Source: Gloeopeniophorella convolvens
Lineage: Eukaryota; Basidiomycota; Agaricomycetes; Russulales
Direction of reading: 5' to 3'
Length of the DNA: 64,000 bases
Assembly (NCBI GenBank): GCA_022496205.1
Contig: WTXD01000018.1
Span: 453,016-517,015, forward strand
The notes beneath the pieces are model-generated. The model saw only the letters and a list, made by a program, of their open reading frames with translations. It ran no database searches and was not told the origin of the DNA. The translations under genes and the position numbers were made by a program. Of the stretch, positions 37,316-49,462 are shown one piece after another; position 1 is the first letter of the stretch, and the number at the start of each line of letters is the position of its first letter.

Positions 37316-37929
37316 TGTCCAGCACATGCATGCACACCTCACCGCGAGCGTGTTCATCCTAGATCAAGTTAGAGCGCCATCAGCTTGCATTTCATTTATG
37401 GAGTAAGACAGGCCGCTGCCGTGGAGTCTCCTGACTTACCCCATAGATTACAGGACCAGCGTGGTAAGTAGTGGCGGATAGTCCTCAGCGGAGGTCGGAG
37501 CCTGAGTCCGACCGCATGCTGAATGAGTCTTGTAGCAACACCGGCAGAGCCATGTGCTGTGCACAACGTTCCACGACACTCAGGTTACCGAAAGACTGCC
37601 GAAGCAGCTTGTACCCCGGACGACTGGCAACATGTAATGTGAGTCTCGAGAAGGGCTGATCTAGATCCCAGAGCTTGATTACTGTAAAGGACACGCCCCA
37701 TTAATATTCGTCACATCCAATCTATGACCCTCACCAGGCAGAGTTTATCTTGGAAATATAACCCTCTCTGGAATACAGGCCGCTGGGGACGTATGATGTG
37801 CAAACCGTTGCACTTGGGATGATATGCGCCGGTGCGCCGTTTTACATTTAAAATGCCAACTTGGTGAGGACTGGCCTCCCCAGCCTCCACTGTTTCCCTG
37901 TTGTCTCGCTTTTGCGTGAACTGCGCTCC

Positions 37930-39477
37930 ATGTCAACCTCCGACTCCGACTCACTGCAGAATGATGTCCCGGTGAAGCTCGGTATGGCTTCGTTGGCTGA
38001 TTCCCTCTGTCCAATCTTACAATTACCCCCGCTGTACAGGAGCGCTGCTGATCGCTGTCATCTGTGAGTTCCAACATCTAGCGTTCACGCATTGGTGAGG
38101 CTGAAGAGCCATCATTTCGTCACCTCGCGCAGTGAACTTCGCCCTCTACGGATATGTTCTGCACCAGTTCCTCAGCTATCTCGAGTATCGTGCGTCCATA
38201 AAGCCCACACTATCCGACACTTAGTTCTGACGCTCATTTAAACAGGATACAAGGATTCGTCTAGACTGAGGTGCCGCTCTAACCACTGGTCCCCCGCCGC
38301 CTGGCATCCCGCTGATACATTCCCCAGAGCTCTCTTAACGGCTCTCTTCCTCCTTCACACGTATCATTTATCGACGTTTGTCGCCGATTTCAATTCACAT
38401 ATAACTTCAAGGAGTTGAATCTACCTGTTTTCTAGGCTCTTCTATCTTGTGTGGAAATATTGGTGAGCACGCAGCATGGTCGGCCGCCGTACTCTGTTTC
38501 ACGGATAAGTCGGCAGCATTATCCAATTTTCGACGTTCAAGATGCCAAGGAGTGAGCAAGGCCTTCTTCTCCCTGTTTCCGCACTCAACAGTCCTTTGCA
38601 TTCAAGTATTCCTGTGGCCATTCTCGTCCTCGCCAGTCGTGACAGCTGTGATCACATCTCTCACGAACATCTACATGATAAACCGGTGAGCGGGGATGCG
38701 ACTCACTGTGCTCGACACACCATCCTGCAGCAGGCTGACTCCGCCTCCGGAAGTCTGTACCGTCTGACAGGAAGCAAGGCCCAGATGATCTGCACAGCCA
38801 TCCCAGCAGTCATCTCGCCGGTGACCGGAATCGTCGTTTGCATCCTGAACTGGACAACAACGGTGTATGCACCCATGTTGTTTGGCATTTGATGACGGGT
38901 TCTCACTGACGCCGTTCGACCCCACCAGGCACCCTTGGGGACAGCATGGGATGAAAACAATGAGTGTCCTGGTCGCAGTCTGGTACATCTCACAAGTGGT
39001 GGGCGCCGTCCTCATCAATGGTAGGTACAACGTTTTGGTAGCCAGCTGCCAACCGCATTTATTGAACGGGCTGCTCCGCCCGCTGGACAGGCCTCCTGAT
39101 GCGCGCGCTCCACAAGTCGCGCAGCGGGTTCCTGAGGTCGGACACCGTCATCAGCTATCTCATCCGCCAGGCGATACAGACCGGGCTCTTCGCGTCCATC
39201 TTCAGCATCGCGTACCTCGTGACCTGGCAGTGGTTCCGGGCCACGGACATCTTCAGCATATTCGCGATAAACCTCGGCCTGCTGGACACCATGGTAGGCG
39301 CTATCCATTGCAATCGATCGTCGGTGCAGCGCTCACGGCGGCTAGGCCATCATGGAGTCCTTGCTCAGCAGAGAGATGCTCCGCGAGAGGATTGAGAATC
39401 CGAATGACATTGATGTGACGCTTGCCAAGCAGGTGCAACCGGACATCGTCGACAGACCATCAATGGGACCACACTGA
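37930..39477 (+). CDS. DUF6534 membrane protein, copy B3
   Basis: The start MSTSDSDSLQNDVPVKLG is at 37930. Exons give ALLIAVI, NFALYGYVLHQFLSYLEY, RYKDSSRLR and a helix ending HTYHLSTFVADF. Then come VFLWPFSSSPVVTAVITS, MSVLVAVWYISQVVGAVLIN, ALHKSRSGFLRSDTVISYL, SIAYLVTWQWFRATDIFS and MESLLSREMLRERIENPND, with the stop at 39475-39477. The donor after the HTYHLS exon reads atataac where sister copies have atgtaa. That splice site may be lost or shifted, the only possible lesion noticed in a B copy. Otherwise it matches copy B1, with the same promoter block at 37750. Confidence 0.68.
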
Positions 39478-39639
39478 TACGAAACATTCATGAGCTATGA
39501 TCAACCAGCGGCGAGGGCGGCCGCCTGGGGGTCGGATGTCACAGCGTGTAGGCCGTCAAGTGAATCCGAGTTGTGCATGGCGTGTATCAATGGACAGGAA
39601 GGAGGTGGAGAGGGGAGCGATATATTACCTTGTCTCGGG

Positions 39640-41160
39640 TGTACGGCGGGCCGATTGCTGCAGCGCAGCGTTGTTATTGACAGTGGGGCTCCGAGGCACC
39701 GCGAACATACCCTTCCTGAACACGCCCGGGGGGAACCCGACCACGAGCAACAGTACACCGCCGCCAGGCGCGAGCTGGAGCACCTTCGGCATGAAGCCCT
39801 CGTACAATGCCGCTGGGCCTTCTTCGCGGGAGATGGTGACGGTGCTGCGCGCGCTGGGTGTGAGCGCTCAGAGGGACCGGCGCGGCACCGAGAAGAACGC
39901 ACCCGGGATAGGTCCAGTTGTACTTTGGCACGGTGTCCGGGACCTTCTCCACGCCCTGAATACGAGACCTTACGGTCTGCACACGATACGTATGAGCGTC
40001 AGGGACTTGCGCGTCGCAATCAGCAAGCGGCTTACAACCGAATCTGGGTAAATCAGCATAATTACGTGACCTGGGACCGGGCCGAAATCGGCAACTCACG
40101 GAGTACTTACGACCGTTCCGGCGAAGCCTTCGACAGATCCAGAGATGAAGTTGATCAGCTGCTCTTTCTGAGACGTCTTGGGGTGGGCTCAGCTCGCTGT
40201 TCCAGGGCGCACTGGGAAAAATGATGCGACGGACCTCGGCCTTTGGGAGCATGGCCTTGACCCGGAAGATCGTGTCAAAGTAGCACTGTTCCACCATAGA
40301 TGCCTGCGCGGTGCCGGGCGGCATTACATGGCATGCGCCGCGCCGCAGCGCCATACATCACCGGAACGTGGCTTTCGTCCCGGAGTACAGGCCCGGGGGG
40401 GAGGGGGGCGCCCTTGCGCACGATCTCCCGCTCGACATCGAGTGGAACGCCATACGTACTCAACCTGTCCTGCAGCCTGTCAGGAGAGCGGATTAGCGAC
40501 TGGGGCGCTGGGCAGGAAACAGGAGCAGGCTTGCTTGATTTGACGAGATCGAAGAGCACGACGACGAAGCTCTCCGTCGCGCCGGCGCTGCAGCCCGTGA
40601 GGATGGGGAGCGTCTTGAACGTTTTGCCCCAGAAGTTGTTCGCGGCGCTGGATGGGGCGGCGATGAGCACCGGGCATTCCGTGGCACACTTCGGTGCCTC
40701 GAGGAGTAGAGGGGCACCAGGCCTGTGGGCGGCGGGTGTGTCAACTGCGCATCGTGCGACCAGGGAGCCCGCTACGCACCGCGGTGACTCATACAGCCGC
40801 CCAAAGCTGCAGCAGGAACATTTCAGCGTCAACCGAGACGCGGCAGAATCCAAGCTACGCACCCTTCCGAGCGAATGATAGAGCGGAACGAGTCAAGGAG
40901 GCCGACGGACGACTTCCAGCGCTCGACCTGCATGCGGATTGTGACCTACATACATAAAGAAGAGGGTATTCGCCACGGCATCTGGATCGCGCCGATGTCT
41001 CGCCAAGATCCGCACCAAGGAAACGTACTGACAACATCTGCAGCGCGCGCACGACCACGTGTCGGTGAGCAACGCAGCGGCGAACAGGGGGTGCTGCGCG
41101 CCAAGAGAGTAGAATGCGCTCGAAGACCCCGGCGATGGCGCGCGCCGTGAGTGTCACATA
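39640..41160 (-). pseudogene. 2-oxodicarboxylate carrier, altered copy, unit 3
   Basis: Exons are recognisable across the whole gene: VTLTARAIAGVFERILLS at the N-terminal side, NNFWGKTFKTLPILTGCSAG, LQDRLSTYGVPLDVEREIVR, YFDTIFRVKAMLPKAEV and ALYEGFMPKVLQLAPGG. Defects: about 30 bases (the FGEAEMTQK segment) are deleted in frame. The signature P-F-E-L-V-K reads LFDLVK, so its proline is lost. The terminal TGA has become CGA, and the VKTRMQL exon is degraded. It is probably non-functional. Confidence 0.7.
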
Positions 41161-41529
41161 GAATGGCATGGCCGCTCATGGCCGTAGACGAGCTGCGAAC
41201 ATCAGCACACAAATGACAGTCACCATGCACGCAGCATACGCTTCCTAGCAGTCGGTGCAGACATGATGGAGTCTGGTGCACCTTGAGGAGGTATTGTCTA
41301 CAAAATGCAGAAAGAAAGAGGTGCAAGGAGGAAGGAGAGGGATGTCGTGGGTCGGTCACGAGCTTGAGGCCGGGACTGCGCTCAAGCTCGGAGTAGGCGA
41401 GCCGAACCTTTACATATCAGAGCCGGGATTCGGACGGCTGAACCGGGCTCTCCCGGGGCTCGAATGCAGCCGCCGTCATGGGGAGCCGGGTATAATGGAG
41501 AAAACCCCGTGTTATTCAGTAATATAAAC

Positions 41530-42490
41530 ACAAAGAGAGGTGTTCTGGACATGACGAAAACATAAGTCACTATTGAGTGGGGAGGGTACTGGGAAGGGGG
41601 AAAGCCATGCGGGCGCGCGCACCCTAGCCTATGGCATGCCGCATGACCCGCCACAGGCTGGCCGCGACGCGGTGCGACGCGCACGTGGCGGTGCGCGATG
41701 CGTCCCGCAAGGCAGCAGCCATCACCCCGTGATGTGCGGTCGAAGACCCCGAAACGCGACAGCGACGTGACACACCAACGGCACCTCGCGGGGCGTGCGG
41801 CATATTGACCTCGCTGGACGCACGACGTAGAGCCAGAGGGTGTGCGTCCTGCTACAGGTGTGAGCACAGTTCAAGCGCGGGAACCCGGCCCACTACTATG
41901 CATCATGGGCATGCTGGTCACCAGGGTGCTAATGGCCCATTGCTCGCTATGTAGGATTACTGCCCACGTTCCCTCGTTATCACAGAGAGGACTCGGGGAT
42001 GCTGCAGTAGGCCCCGGCACCCACAGCAGCCACAGGTGGTACGGTACTAGCAGTATTGCCAGCACGTGTCGCACCTGTGCCTTCTGCGGGAACCGCAAAG
42101 CCAAAGAGTAGGGGTCACGGGCAAGCCGCGGGGCCGACATCAGTGACCGCACAATTGCACGCGCGGACGCACAGCCAAGTGTAGGCGCGGGCGGGAAGCG
42201 CGGGCGCCGGTCGCGGGACAGGTGCGCGGTCGCGGGCACGGTCGCGGTTGCAGCGCCACGTGGCCGTGTGCGACCCGTCTGACACACCGGGCGGTAGGAG
42301 GCGCGGCGGATCGTGGCGTGGCGTGGGGGCGTAGGGGCGCATACAGGGCCATGGGGATAAAAAGGTCAGAGTTCCCGCTCCTGCAGCGGGTGCTGGGAGA
42401 CGAGTGCGGACCGCCCGGAGTGGGGAATAACGAAAGAGTGAAGTAATAACGAAAGAGTGAGCAGTTACCAAATTAGAATGGGTCAAGTTG
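41530..42490. repeat. Unit 3 spacer including GC-rich spacer copy 3
   Basis: The left half (41530-41860) matches 35630-35830 plus 36225-36300 of unit 2 without the inserted GC-rich block. The right half matches 36420-36950. Near 42430-42460 the short run taacgaaagagtga is duplicated in tandem. Confidence 0.6.
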
Positions 42491-42584
42491 CAGGACTGTC
42501 GGGGTCTGTCGGAGTTCGATCCGCCACTGTGGCGGCATGCTGGGACCCAGCAGCGAAAAATATTCCGCGATAACTTGAACCACG

Positions 42585-42850
42585 AACTGAATTCCTCACC
42601 TCTTTGCTCGATCGGTCGCGTCAGGATCAACGCAGCAATTCTTGCCACCTACGGCGGTTTCAGCATACTTGGGTTAAATATAGCACTCGTATACACCATC
42701 GCATGTAATCTCTAGCCTTTCCTTGCACCCTGTCGCGATATCGGCTCCAGCACAAACACTGTTGGAAACCCTGCTGAGGCATCTCGAGCTTCGAGATCAG
42801 ATGTAGCAACCGAGAGACCTTGACATAACACATGGCAAACAGGTGCGACA
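42585..42850 (+). pseudogene. Orphan last exons of DUF6534 copy A (fragment 4)
   Basis: Homologous to copy A's last exons (LLETLLRHLELRDQM). The following codon is TAG where other fragments have CAG, and parts of the core exon are deleted. No 5' exons are present. Confidence 0.7.
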
Positions 42851-43464
42851 GCTGTCCAGCACATGCACATGCACACCTCACCGCGAGCGTGTTCAACCTA
42901 GATCAAGCTAGAGTGCCATCAGCTCGCATTTCATTCATGGAGCAGATCAGGCAGCTGCCGTGGAGTATCCTGACTTGTCTCATAGATTACAGGATGAGCG
43001 TAGTAAGTAGTGGCGGATAGTCCTCAGCGGAGGTCGGAGCCTGAGTCCGACCGCATGCCGAATGATGAGTCTTTGCTAGTAGCAACAGAGCCATGTGCTG
43101 CGCACAACATTCCACGACACTCACGTTGGCGAAAGACCGCAGAAGCAGCTTGTACCCCGGGCGACCGGCAACGTGTAATGCGAGTTTCGAGGAGGGCCGG
43201 TCTAGATTGTAGAGCTTGATTACTGTAAAGGGCACGCCCCATTAATATTCGTCACACATTCAATCGATGACGCCCCCCAGGCAAAGTTTATCTTGTGAAT
43301 ATAACCCTCTCTGGCATACAGGCCGCTGGGGACGCATGATGTGCAAAACGTTGCGGATGCACGCTGGTGCACCGTTTTACATTTAAAATGCTAAGGTGGT
43401 GAGGACTGGCCTCCCCAGCCGCCACTGTTTCCCTGTTACCCCGCTGTCGTGTGAGTCGCGCCCC

Positions 43465-45016
43465 ATGCCAATCTCCGACCTGGCAGACTCGCAGCAGAAT
43501 GATGTCCCGGTGAAGCTCGGTATGGCTTTGTTGGCTGAGCCCTCTGTCCAATTTTACGATTACCCGCGCTGTGCAGGAACGTTGCTGATCGCTGTCACCT
43601 GTGAGTTCCAACATCCACTGTTCACGAATTGGTGAGGCTAGACATCATCTTGTCACCGCGCGCAGTGAACTTCGCCCTCTACGGATATGTCATGCACCAG
43701 TTCCTCAGCTATCTCGAGTATCGTGAGTCCATAAGGCTCGAACTATTTGACGCTTGATTCTGACGCTCATTTGAATAGGATACAAGGATTCGTCTAGACT
43801 CAGGTGCTGCTTCACTCACTGATCCCCTCCGCCGTCTGGCATCCCGCTGATACATTCGCCAGAGCTTCCCTAATGGCTCTCTTCATCCTTCACACGTACC
43901 ATCTATCGACGTTTGTCGCCGATTTCAATTCACATGTAAACTTAAGGAATTAAACCTACTTGTTTCCAGGCTGTTCTATCTTGTGTGGAAATATTGGTGA
44001 GCACGCAGTGTGCTCGGCAGCCGTACTCTGGTTCACGGAGGCTTTGGCAGTATCATCCAATATTCGACGTTCAAGATGCCAAGGAGTGAGTGAGGCCTTC
44101 TCCTCCCTGTTTCCGCGCTCAGTAGTCACGCTTTGCATTCAAGTCTTCCTGTGGCCGTTCTCGTCCTCGCCAATCGTGACAGCTGTGATCACATCTATCA
44201 CGAACGTCTACATGATAAACCGGTAAGCAAGGAGACAACTCACTGTGCTCGACACACCATCCTGCAGGAGGCTGACTCCGACCGCTCCGGAAGACTCTAC
44301 CGTCTGACAGGAAGCAAGGCCCAGATGATCTGCACGGCCGTCCCAGCAATCATCTCGCCGGTGAGCGCGATCGCCGTCTGCATCCTGACCTGGACAACAA
44401 CGGTGTATGAACCCATGTCGTTTGATGACGCGTCCTTACTGACGCCGTTCCACCCCACTGGCAGGCATCCTTGGGGACAGCATGGGGTGAAAACAATTAG
44501 TATCCTGGTCGCGGTCTGGTACATCTCACAAGTGCTGGGCGCCGTCCTCATCAATGGTAAGCACAACGTGTTTGTAGCCAGCTGCGAACCGCATTATGTA
44601 TTGAACGGGCTGCTCCGCCGATTGGACAGGCCTCCTGATGCGCGCGCTCCACAAGTCGCGTAGCGGGTTTCTGAGGTCGGACACGGTCATCAGCTACCTG
44701 ATCCGGCATGCGGTACAGACCGGGCTCTTCGCGTCCATCTTCAGCATCGCGTACCTCGTGGCCTGGCAACGGTTCCGGACCACGAACGTCTTCAGCATAT
44801 TCGCGATAAACCTCGGCCTGCTGGACACCATGGTGGGCGCTGTCCGTTGACTTCGCTCGTTGGTGGGGCGCTCACCGCACCTAGGCCGTCATGGAGTCCC
44901 TGCTCAGCAGAGAGATGCTTCGCGAGCGGATTGAGCGTCCGAACGACATCGATATCACCCTTGCCAAGCAGGTGCAACCGGACATCGTCGGCAGACCATC
45001 TACGGGACCATACTGA
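43465..45016 (+). CDS. DUF6534 membrane protein, copy B4
   Basis: The start MPISDLADSQQNDVPVKLG is at 43465, with one residue more than its sisters in the N-terminal Asp/Ser stretch. Exons follow the B1 pattern: G-TLLIAVT, NFALYGYVMHQFLSYLEY, RYKDSSRLR, a helix with LFILHTYHLSTFVADF, and VFLWPFSSSPIVTAVITS. Then come ISILVAVWYISQVLGAVLIN, ALHKSRSGFLRSDTVISYL, SIAYLVAWQRFRTTNVFS and MESLLSREMLRERIERPND, with the stop at 45014-45016. No stop was found in the placed exons. It is convergent with a C-terminal carrier fragment. Confidence 0.72.
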
Positions 45017-45169
45017 TAGGAACAGTCACGGGTTACGATCAACCAGCAGTGAGGGCGGCCGCCTGGAGGTCGCATGTCACAGCGTGTAGCCCGTCAAGTG
45101 AGTCTGAGTTGTACATGGCGTGTATCGATGGACAGAGGAGGTGGAGAGGGGAGCGATATATTACCATGT

Positions 45170-45756
45170 CTCGGGTGTACGGCGGGCCGATTGCTGCAGC
45201 GCAGCGTTGTCATAAACAGTGGGGCTCCGACTCGGAGGTACCGCAGGCGGTATATACCTTTCCTGAACACGCACAACGTGGGTTCAATCGACTACGCGCA
45301 ACAGCACACCGCCGCCAGGCGCGAGCCGGGGCCTCCGGCATGGAGCCCTTGTACAGCGCCGCCGGGCCCTCTTCGCGGAAGATGGTGACGATGCTGCGCG
45401 GGCTGCGTGTGAGCGCGGAGAGGGAGTGGTGGCGGGTCACCGAGGAGAACGCACCAGGGGTAAGTCCTGTTGTGCTTCGACACGACGCCCGGGATTCTCT
45501 GGGCCCTGAACGTGAACACTTACTACGCAACTTTACGACCTGCAGTGCAGACTGCCTTGAACACGGGCGGCGGCCCGTGCCCTGAGCAAGGTCACTAGAG
45601 CCCAGCGTAAATCAGTGTGATCACGTGACCGCAATTCCCCGATCGAAACCGGCGGCGACTTGAGTCTCGGACACTGAGCGAGTCGCGACTCACGGAGTGC
45701 CAGTTCATTGGCAATTCATGACTGTCCCGACGATGCCTCCGACAGCCAGGCCGCCG
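45170..45756 (-). pseudogene. 2-oxodicarboxylate carrier, C-terminal part, unit 4
   Basis: The third-repeat end is visible (SIVTIFREEGPAALYKGSMP). The terminal stop is changed to CGA as in unit 3. At 45756 the carrier intron end (cctccgacag) is joined directly to the 5' flank of the next DUF6534 copy (gccgaagcagc). This deletes the rest of the carrier, the spacer and the copy-A exon relic. Confidence 0.7.
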
Positions 45757-46104
45757 AAGCAGCTCGTACCCTGGGTGACCTGGGGTAACGCGTAACGGGA
45801 TGGGGAGGGCTGGTTTAATAGACTCCAGAACTTGATTCACTGGTTGCATTACTGTAGAGGGTACGTCCCCATCCACCCTACATTCAATTGATGACGCCCA
45901 CCAGGCGAAGTTTATCTGGAATATATCCCTCTCTGGCATAGTACAAGCCGCTGTGCGGCGGCCGGGGACGCATGATGCTCAAATCATTGCGCTTGGGATA
46001 CGCGCCGGTGAGGCACCGTTTGCATTTAAGACGCCAGCGTGACGACTGCCCTCCCCAGCCGCCATTGTTGCCCTGTTACCCCGCTATTGCGTGAATCCCG
46101 TCCC

Positions 46105-47650
46105 ATGCCAACCTCCGACTTGGACTTGCAGCAGAATGATGTCCCGGTGAAGCTCGGTATGCTTTTGTTGGCTGGCCCTCTGTCCAATTTTATGACTGGC
46201 ACCCCCGCTGTACAGGGACGCTGCTGATTGCTGTCGTCTGTGAGTTCCAACATCCATTATTCACGAGTTGATGAGGTTAGACGGCCATCACTCTGTCGCC
46301 TCGCGCAGTGAACTTCGCCCTCTACGGATATGTCCTGCACCAGTTTCTCTGCTATCTCGAATATCGTGCGTCCATAAAGCTCGTACTATTGGTCCACTAG
46401 TTCTGATGCTCGTTTGAGCAGGATACAAGGATTCCTCTAGACTAAGGTGCTGCTCCACCCACTAGTCCCCACTGCCGTCTGGCATCCTGCTGATCCATCC
46501 GCCAGAGCCGTCCTGGGAGCTCTCTTCTTCCTTCACACATACCATCTATCGACGTTCGTCACCGAGATCAATCTACATGTAATTTCTAGGAGTTGAATCT
46601 ACCTGTTTCCCAGGCTCCTCTATCTTGTGTGGAAATATTGGTGAGCACGCAGCGTGGTCAGCCACTGTACTCCGCTTCACGGAGGCTTTGGCAGTATCAT
46701 CCAATATTCGACATTCAAAATGCCGCGGGGTAAGCGAGGTCTTCTCCTGTCCTTTTCCGCACTCAGCAGCTCTTTGCACTGAAGTCTTCCTGTGGCCGTT
46801 CTCGTCCTCGCCAATCGTGACAGCTGTGGTCACGTCTCTCACGAACGTCTATATAATAAACCGGTGAGCAGGGAGGCAACTCACTGTGCTCGACACACCA
46901 TCCTTCAGCAGGCTAACTCCCCGGAAGGCTCTACCGTCTGACAGGGAGCAAGATTCAGATGATCTGCACGGCCGTCCCAGCAGTCATCTCGCCAGTGAGC
47001 GGAATCTCCTTCTGCATCCTGAACTGGACAACAACGGTGTACGCGCCCATACCATTTGGCATCTGATGACGCGTCCTCATTGATGCCGTCCGGCCCCATC
47101 AGGCAGCCTTGGGGACGGCATGGGACAAATTTAAGCAACGTCCTGGCCGCGTTCTGGTACATCTCACAAGTGCTGGGCGCCGTCCTTACCAACTGTAGGC
47201 ACAACGTTTTTGCAGCCAGCTGCGAACCGCATTATTGAATGGGCTGCTCCGCCCGCTGGACAGGCCTCCTGATGCGCGCGCTCCACAAGTCGCGCAGCGG
47301 ATTCCTGAGGTCGGACACCGTCATCAGCTACCTGATCCGGCAGGCAGTACAGACCGGGCTCTTCGCGTCCATCTTCAGCATAGCGTATCTCGTGGCCTGG
47401 CAGCGGTTCCGGGCCACGAACATCTTCAGCATATTCTCGATAAACCTCGGCTTGCTGGACACCATGGTAAGCGCTGACCGCTGCTTTCACCCGTCGGTGG
47501 GGCGCTCACCGTAGCTAGGCCATCATGGAGTCCCTGCTCAGCAGAGAGATGCTTCGCGAGCGGATCAAACATCCGAATGACATTAACGTTACGCTTGCCA
47601 AGCAGGTGCAGCCGGACATCATTGGCAGAGCACCGACGGGACCACACTGA
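46105..47650 (+). CDS. DUF6534 membrane protein, copy B5
   Basis: The start MPTSDLDLQQNDVPVKLG is at 46105. Exons include NFALYGYVLHQFLCYLEY, RYKDSSRL, a helix with LFFLHTYHLSTFVTEI, and VFLWPFSSSPIVTAVVTS. Then come LSNVLAAFWYISQVLGAVLT, ALHKSRSGFLRSDTVISYL, SIAYLVAWQRFRATNIFS and MESLLSREMLRERIKHPND, with the stop at 47648-47650. Placed exons are open. The unit begins abruptly at 45757, so the distance to the previous unit is short, but the promoter block at 45918 is kept. Confidence 0.72.
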
Positions 47651-47784
47651 AGGGAACAGTTACGAGATATGATCACCCAGTGAGATCGCATGTCACAGCG
47701 CGTAGGCCGCCAAGTGAATCCGAATCGCGCATGCCGTGTATCGATGGACAGGAAAGAGGTGGAGAGGGAAGCAATATATTACAT

Positions 47785-49262
47785 TGTCTCAGATATACGG
47801 CAGGCGAGTGCTGCAGCGTGGCATTGTTGAAAACAGTGGGGCTCCGGGGCACCGTGGACATACCTTCCCTGAACACTCCCAACGTGAACTCGACCACGAG
47901 CTACAACACACCGCGGCGCGAGCCGAAAGACCTTCGGCACGAGGCCCTTGTACAATACCGCTGGGCCTTCTTCGCGGAAGGTGGTGGCGATGCTGCGCGC
48001 GTTGCGTGTGGGCGCGGAGAGGGAGCGGCGGGGCACTGAGAAGAACGCACCCGGGGTAAGTAAGTACATAGGTCCAGTTGTACTTCGGCAGTGACGACGC
48101 CTGGAATTTGCGCGTCACGTTAAGCCGCTTACATCCGGAGCGCGATAATCAGTGTAATCACGTGACCGCGACCCGATCGAAATCGGCGACTCACGGAGTA
48201 TATTTACGACCGTCCCGACGACACCTCCGACAGATCCAGAGATGAAGTTATTCAGCGATCCTTTCTGCGGCGTCTTGGGGTGGGATTAGCTCGCTGTGCC
48301 CGTGCGCACACGGGGTGATGCTACTGACCTTGGCCTTTGGGAGCACGCACAGCCTTGATTCGGAAGATGGTGCTAAAGTAGCTGCCATTCCACCACAGGT
48401 GCCTGCGCAACGGTGCCGGGCGGCGTTAGCATGTACCGCGCCGCGCCGCGCTGCCGCTGTCGCGCCATGCACCGCTAGAACGTGGCCTCCATTCTGGAGT
48501 ACAGGCTAGTACAGGCTCAGGAACCCACCCTCGCGCACGAACTGCCGCACGACGTTGAGCGGGCCGCCCTACGTGCTCGACTTGTCCTGCAGCCTTCCGG
48601 AAGAACGGGTTAGCGACTGGGGCGCGGAACAGGGAACAGGAGTGGGCTTACTTGATTTTGACGAGCTCGAAGGGCACGACGACGAAGCTCTCCGTCGCCC
48701 TGGCGCTGCAGCCCGTGAGGATGGAGAGCTTCTGCGTCATCTCCGCCTTGCCGAAGAGCGTCTTGAATGTCTTCCCCAGAAGTTGTTCGTGGTGCTGGGT
48801 GGGGCGGCGATGAGCACCATGCGGAAGATAAGACGAAGGAGCCGTGCACAATTCTGTGACACACTTCGGTGCCTCGAGGAGCAGCGAAGGCACCAGGCCT
48901 GTAGACGGTGCATGCGTCAGATGCGCGCCGCGCGCCTAGGAGCCACCACTATACAGCGGCCCAAACTGCGGAAGGAGCAGTTGAGCGCCCACCGAGGCAC
49001 GGCAGGATTGCTACCGCGCCCTTTCTCGCGGACGATAGAACGGAATGAGCCAAGGAGCCCGACGGACTTCCCCCGCTGGAGCCGCATGCGGGTTTTAACC
49101 TGCAGAAGGAAGAGCTGTTTGCCACGGCGTCTGGAGCGCGCTGGCATGTCACCAAGATCCGCACCAAGGAAAGGTACCGACAACATTTGCAGCGTGAATT
49201 TCGGTGACCCCAGCGATAGCGCCCGCGGCGAAGATCACATAGACTGGCAAGGCTGTGAATGA
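47785..49262 (-). pseudogene. 2-oxodicarboxylate carrier, near full-length but broken, unit 5
   Basis: From the N-terminal side: VYVIFAAGAIAGVTE, then VKTRMRLQRGKSVGLLGSF, LLLEAPKCVTE, FGKAEMTQKLSILTGCSA and FVVVPFELVKIK. The C-terminal side gives SIATTFREEGPAVLYKGLVP. Lesions: one base is missing in the tggggaagaca stretch (sister copies have tggggcaagaca), which shifts the frame. One base is also missing in the terminal exon, so the PYI-stop end is lost. The exon for the PLDVV part of the first repeat was not found. Confidence 0.75.
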
Positions 49263-49462
49263 GCAGCGACTCATATTAGCATACGACTGGTGGTCAGCAC
49301 ACGCAGCACACTCCATCTAGCGCACTTTGAGTAGGGATTGTCTACAAAGTGCGGAAAGAAAGAGGTGGAAAGAGAAAAGAACGGAGAGGAACGTGGTGGG
49401 TTGTTGAACTTCAAGAGGCCGGGACTGGGCTCATAGGCTGATACAATTCGTTGCACCTGTTA

